Of a stretch of DNA of 14,370 nt, positions 12,440 to 14,370 are shown in pieces. Each line of letters begins with the position of its first letter. The first letter of the stretch is position 1. A program made the position numbers and the translations under genes. The DNA comes from Microbacteriaceae bacterium. Lineage in GTDB: Bacteria > Actinomycetota > Actinomycetes > Actinomycetales > Microbacteriaceae. The notes under the pieces were generated by a model. The model was not told where the DNA came from. It saw nothing but the letters and a program-made list of their open reading frames with translations, and made no database searches. The stretch is taken from positions 1 through 14,370 of the forward strand of contig JAAZFP010000021.1 of NCBI GenBank assembly GCA_012511645.1, given 5' to 3'.

Positions 12440-13144
12440 TCACTGATCGAGGTCGGCAGCCTCGCCTGCTGCGGCGCGCAACTCTTCCTCTACCGCGGCT
12501 CGCACGAGCCCGCCGAGCACGCGATCGGGCCGGTCGATCCCCAGTGCACGCAGCGAGTCGATCGCCTGCCGCACCACCGCTCGAGACAGTTGCTGCGCCG
12601 CCTCGACCGCGTCGGCATACCCCGCACGATCATCGTTTGCGAGCACAAATGGCTCGGCGCCCATTTCAACAGCAAGCGCCTGGCCAATCGGCAGCACTGG
12701 TGTCGGCGCGCTGACAGCAACGGTCGCGCCCACCAACCGGCTCAGGTCGAGGCTGGTGCCGGTGAATACGAGCGCGGGGTGCAGCGCGAGCGGAATCACC
12801 CCAGCTGCGAGCGCCGGGGCAAACACCGTGTACCCGTGTTCTGGCGCGGTGTGCAGCACGATCTGACCTGGCTGCCAGGCTTCGGTCGCAGTGAGACCCT
12901 GCACGAGGGCTGGCAGCTCATCGCCGGGAATCGCAAAGATGACGAGTTCGCTGCGCCGCACCACCTCGGGCACGGTGGCGATGGGCACCCCGGGGAGCAG
13001 CGTCTCGGCGCGCTCGCGGCTCTGCTCACTGATGGCGCTGATGCTTGTGATGGCATGGCCAGCACCGGCGAGGGCGAGCGCGAGGATCGGCCCCACCTTT
13101 CCCGCACCAACAATGCCGATGCCGAGTCTGCCTTCTTTCTGCAT
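12440..13144 (-). CDS. Rossmann-like/DUF2520 domain protein, 234 aa
   Basis: This is a two-domain protein resembling 6-phosphogluconate/ketopantoate-reductase-type dehydrogenases; its reaction is not established. The N-terminal Rossmann fold begins with IGIVGAGKVG (residues 9-18), a dinucleotide-binding loop. The C-terminal helical DUF2520 domain begins around HPALVFTGT (122-130), the family's conserved segment, and continues with a helix near NDDRAGYADAVEAA (170-183). The ATG at 13144 overlaps the TGA of the upstream PH-domain gene by one base (TGATG), so translation is coupled; GTG at 13147 is an alternative. As I recall, relatives usually lie immediately upstream of panC, and a pantothenate-related role has been suspected for that reason. 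Here no panC follows. The loop HTAPEHG (99-105) differs from the HTSGAHG form I recall in relatives. Confidence 0.88.
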   Translation of the reverse strand: MQKEGRLGIGIVGAGKVGPILALALAGAGHAITSISAISEQSRERAETLLPGVPIATVPEVVRRSELVIFAIPGDELPALVQGLTATEAWQPGQIVLHTAPEHGYTVFAPALAAGVIPLALHPALVFTGTSLDLSRLVGATVAVSAPTPVLPIGQALAVEMGAEPFVLANDDRAGYADAVEAAQQLSRAVVRQAIDSLRALGIDRPDRVLGGLVRAAVEEELRAAAGEAADLDQ

Positions 13145-14370
13145 CACAGCGATCCCCCGTGTTGTTCATCTGCCAACCGGTCAGGGGTTGGCGTGGACGG
13201 TCGAAGTGCGTGCAGCCGCTCGGCCGCATCCTGCTGCTGCACCCGCACGATGGTGGTGGCAAGCAGGGTGAAGGCTTCGCGCGCGTCGGCGAGCGCGAAG
13301 CCTCGCATTTGCATGCGCACCGGGCCAAGCACCGTGTGCACCTGCAGCGAGGCAAGACCGAGTAGGCGGTGCACCATTGGGCGACTGAGCTGTACCGACT
13401 GCGCGCGCACCATGGGCATCACCGAGAGCGATCTGGTGAACCAGCCGCGGCGAATGCGCAGACTCGACTGCTGTGTGTGGGGTGACAGCTCGGCAAGTTC
13501 GATGCGAAGGCCGGTTCGTCTGGTCGCACACCACAACAGCCAACCCGCGCGCGGCCCAGATTTCAAGAACCCATCACCGGGGCCAGTGAGCGCCTGCGCG
13601 AGCGCCGCCTCACGCTCGGCGGAACCCGTCTCTCCCTCGTGCAGCAGCGTTTCGAAGACGCGCAACACATCGTCGAGCTGACCCACCGGCAGCACCATGT
13701 TCTGCAGGCGGTTTTGGCCGCCCTGCGACAGCGAGTGTCCGGCAGTCGTGATGCGCACCTTCCACCATCCAAAGGGCCGCCAGCCGAGCGGCTGCTGCGC
13801 CTCGACCGCGTGGATGCGGCCAAAGGGAATCGTCTCGGTGGTGGTGGCGGTGAGACCAGCGCCCACGCGCACCCCATCGGCCGCGCGTGAGAGCACGAAG
13901 TTGAAGCCACGGTTGAACTGGCCGATCACCACACCGATGAATACGAGTGCGAGCGGCAGCCCCGTGGCGAGTATCGCGGGGCTCACGAGCACACTCATGA
14001 TCACGATGCCGGCGGCGATGATTACGAGGGTGAGCATTTCTGATCCCAGCAGGATGCTGGCAATCAACCGACCGAGCGGCACTTTCACGACCGTGCCCGC
14101 TTCGAGCGCGGCGGCGGCGATGGCGACGTCTGCGAGGTCTCGAAGGCGTTCGTCGAGCGGGCCCGCAACTCCCTGTGCTCGCGGATCGGTGGTCGCTGTC
14201 TCGGGTGCCGTGTCGGCAAGGTCTCGCTTCGCACGAATCGAGACTGCCAGCAGGATCTGTTCGCGAACGGCCTGCGCATCGCGGTGCCCCAGGTATTGCA
14301 GGGCGACCTTGCCGCCCTGACCAGCGGGCTGCACGTCGACCTGGGCGAGCCCGAGCACCCGGGCAAGGAG
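13144..14370 (-). CDS. Bacterial PH-domain (YdbT/bPH2-type) membrane protein, C-terminal 408 aa
   Basis: The gene is open to the right edge, so its start is missing. A YdbT-like PH-domain repeat begins with LLARVLGLAQVDVQPAG at the edge. Two hydrophobic segments follow (about residues 103-126 and 130-151 of the visible part). A second PH-like repeat runs at about 155-245 (FVLSRAADGVRVGAGLTATT, then IPFGRIHAVEAQQPLGW). A third runs at about 284-375 (LRIRRGWFTRSLSVMPMVRAQSV, ending REAF). This alternation of bPH2 domains and membrane helices is typical of YdbT, which usually partners a shorter YdbS-like protein; that gene would lie further right. No catalytic function is known for the family. 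Its TGA overlaps the start of the DUF2520 gene, so the two form an operon. Family assignment is good; the function is unknown. Confidence 0.87.
   Translation of the reverse strand, partial: LLARVLGLAQVDVQPAGQGGKVALQYLGHRDAQAVREQILLAVSIRAKRDLADTAPETATTDPRAQGVAGPLDERLRDLADVAIAAAALEAGTVVKVPLGRLIASILLGSEMLTLVIIAAGIVIMSVLVSPAILATGLPLALVFIGVVIGQFNRGFNFVLSRAADGVRVGAGLTATTTETIPFGRIHAVEAQQPLGWRPFGWWKVRITTAGHSLSQGGQNRLQNMVLPVGQLDDVLRVFETLLHEGETGSAEREAALAQALTGPGDGFLKSGPRAGWLLWCATRRTGLRIELAELSPHTQQSSLRIRRGWFTRSLSVMPMVRAQSVQLSRPMVHRLLGLASLQVHTVLGPVRMQMRGFALADAREAFTLLATTIVRVQQQDAAERLHALRPSTPTPDRLADEQHGGSL

Noticed and set aside
12296..13681. A 461-codon open frame on the plus strand
   Set aside because: It overlaps the exporter, DUF2520 and PH-domain genes antisense, has low-complexity Arg/Ser/Cys-rich composition and no recognisable motif. 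It is a by-product of high GC.

Overview
The window is high-GC DNA with the codon use and gene content of an actinobacterium. The protein sequences and gene neighbourhoods (phospho-sugar mutase with nnrD, manC divergent from sdhCDAB, lysS near a DUF2520/PH-domain operon) suggest the family Microbacteriaceae, possibly Leucobacter-like. This placement rests on recognition from memory, not on a search. Most of the window is housekeeping chromosome. I found no phage, transposon, CRISPR array, tRNA or rRNA.

Left end (1-717): a small sulfur-stress module. A CstR/CsoR-family repressor (+) diverges from a 60-residue Cys-rich protein and the 5' end of an MBL-fold persulfide dioxygenase/rhodanese-type gene (-). 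Two near-identical palindromes lie between them. The repressor has the two-cysteine pattern of persulfide sensors and lacks the copper-binding His, which fits the enzyme it faces.

793-4403: a phospho-sugar mutase is translationally coupled to NAD(P)H-hydrate dehydratase (nnrD). nnrD runs tail to tail into a YihY/BrkB-family membrane protein, overlapping it by 9 bp.

4441-7968 (-): the complete succinate dehydrogenase operon sdhC-sdhD-sdhA-sdhB, encoding membrane-anchored respiratory complex II of the TCA cycle. BrkB lies just downstream on the same strand, behind a strong hairpin that covers its apparent start codon. Divergent from sdhC is manC (mannose-1-phosphate guanylyltransferase), which supplies GDP-mannose; the mutase at 793 could supply its substrate if it acts on mannose phosphates.

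9290-9549: a 260-bp gene-free gap between convergent manC and lysS, filled by two long, related imperfect hairpins.

9550-14370: lysS (-) is followed by a divergent Bcr/CflA-type MFS exporter (+), then convergently by a Rossmann/DUF2520 gene and a bacterial PH-domain membrane protein (-) that runs off the right edge. In related actinobacteria I recall DUF2520 being followed by panC and then lysS. Here panC is absent from that position and the exporter sits there.

Three genes (cstR, manC, the exporter) lack a Shine-Dalgarno sequence and have a -10-like hexamer 6-8 bp before the start codon, which suggests leaderless mRNAs. I see no clearly new system. The most worthwhile leads are the Cys-rich protein in the sulfur module, the paired hairpins, and the unclear N-terminus of the BrkB protein.
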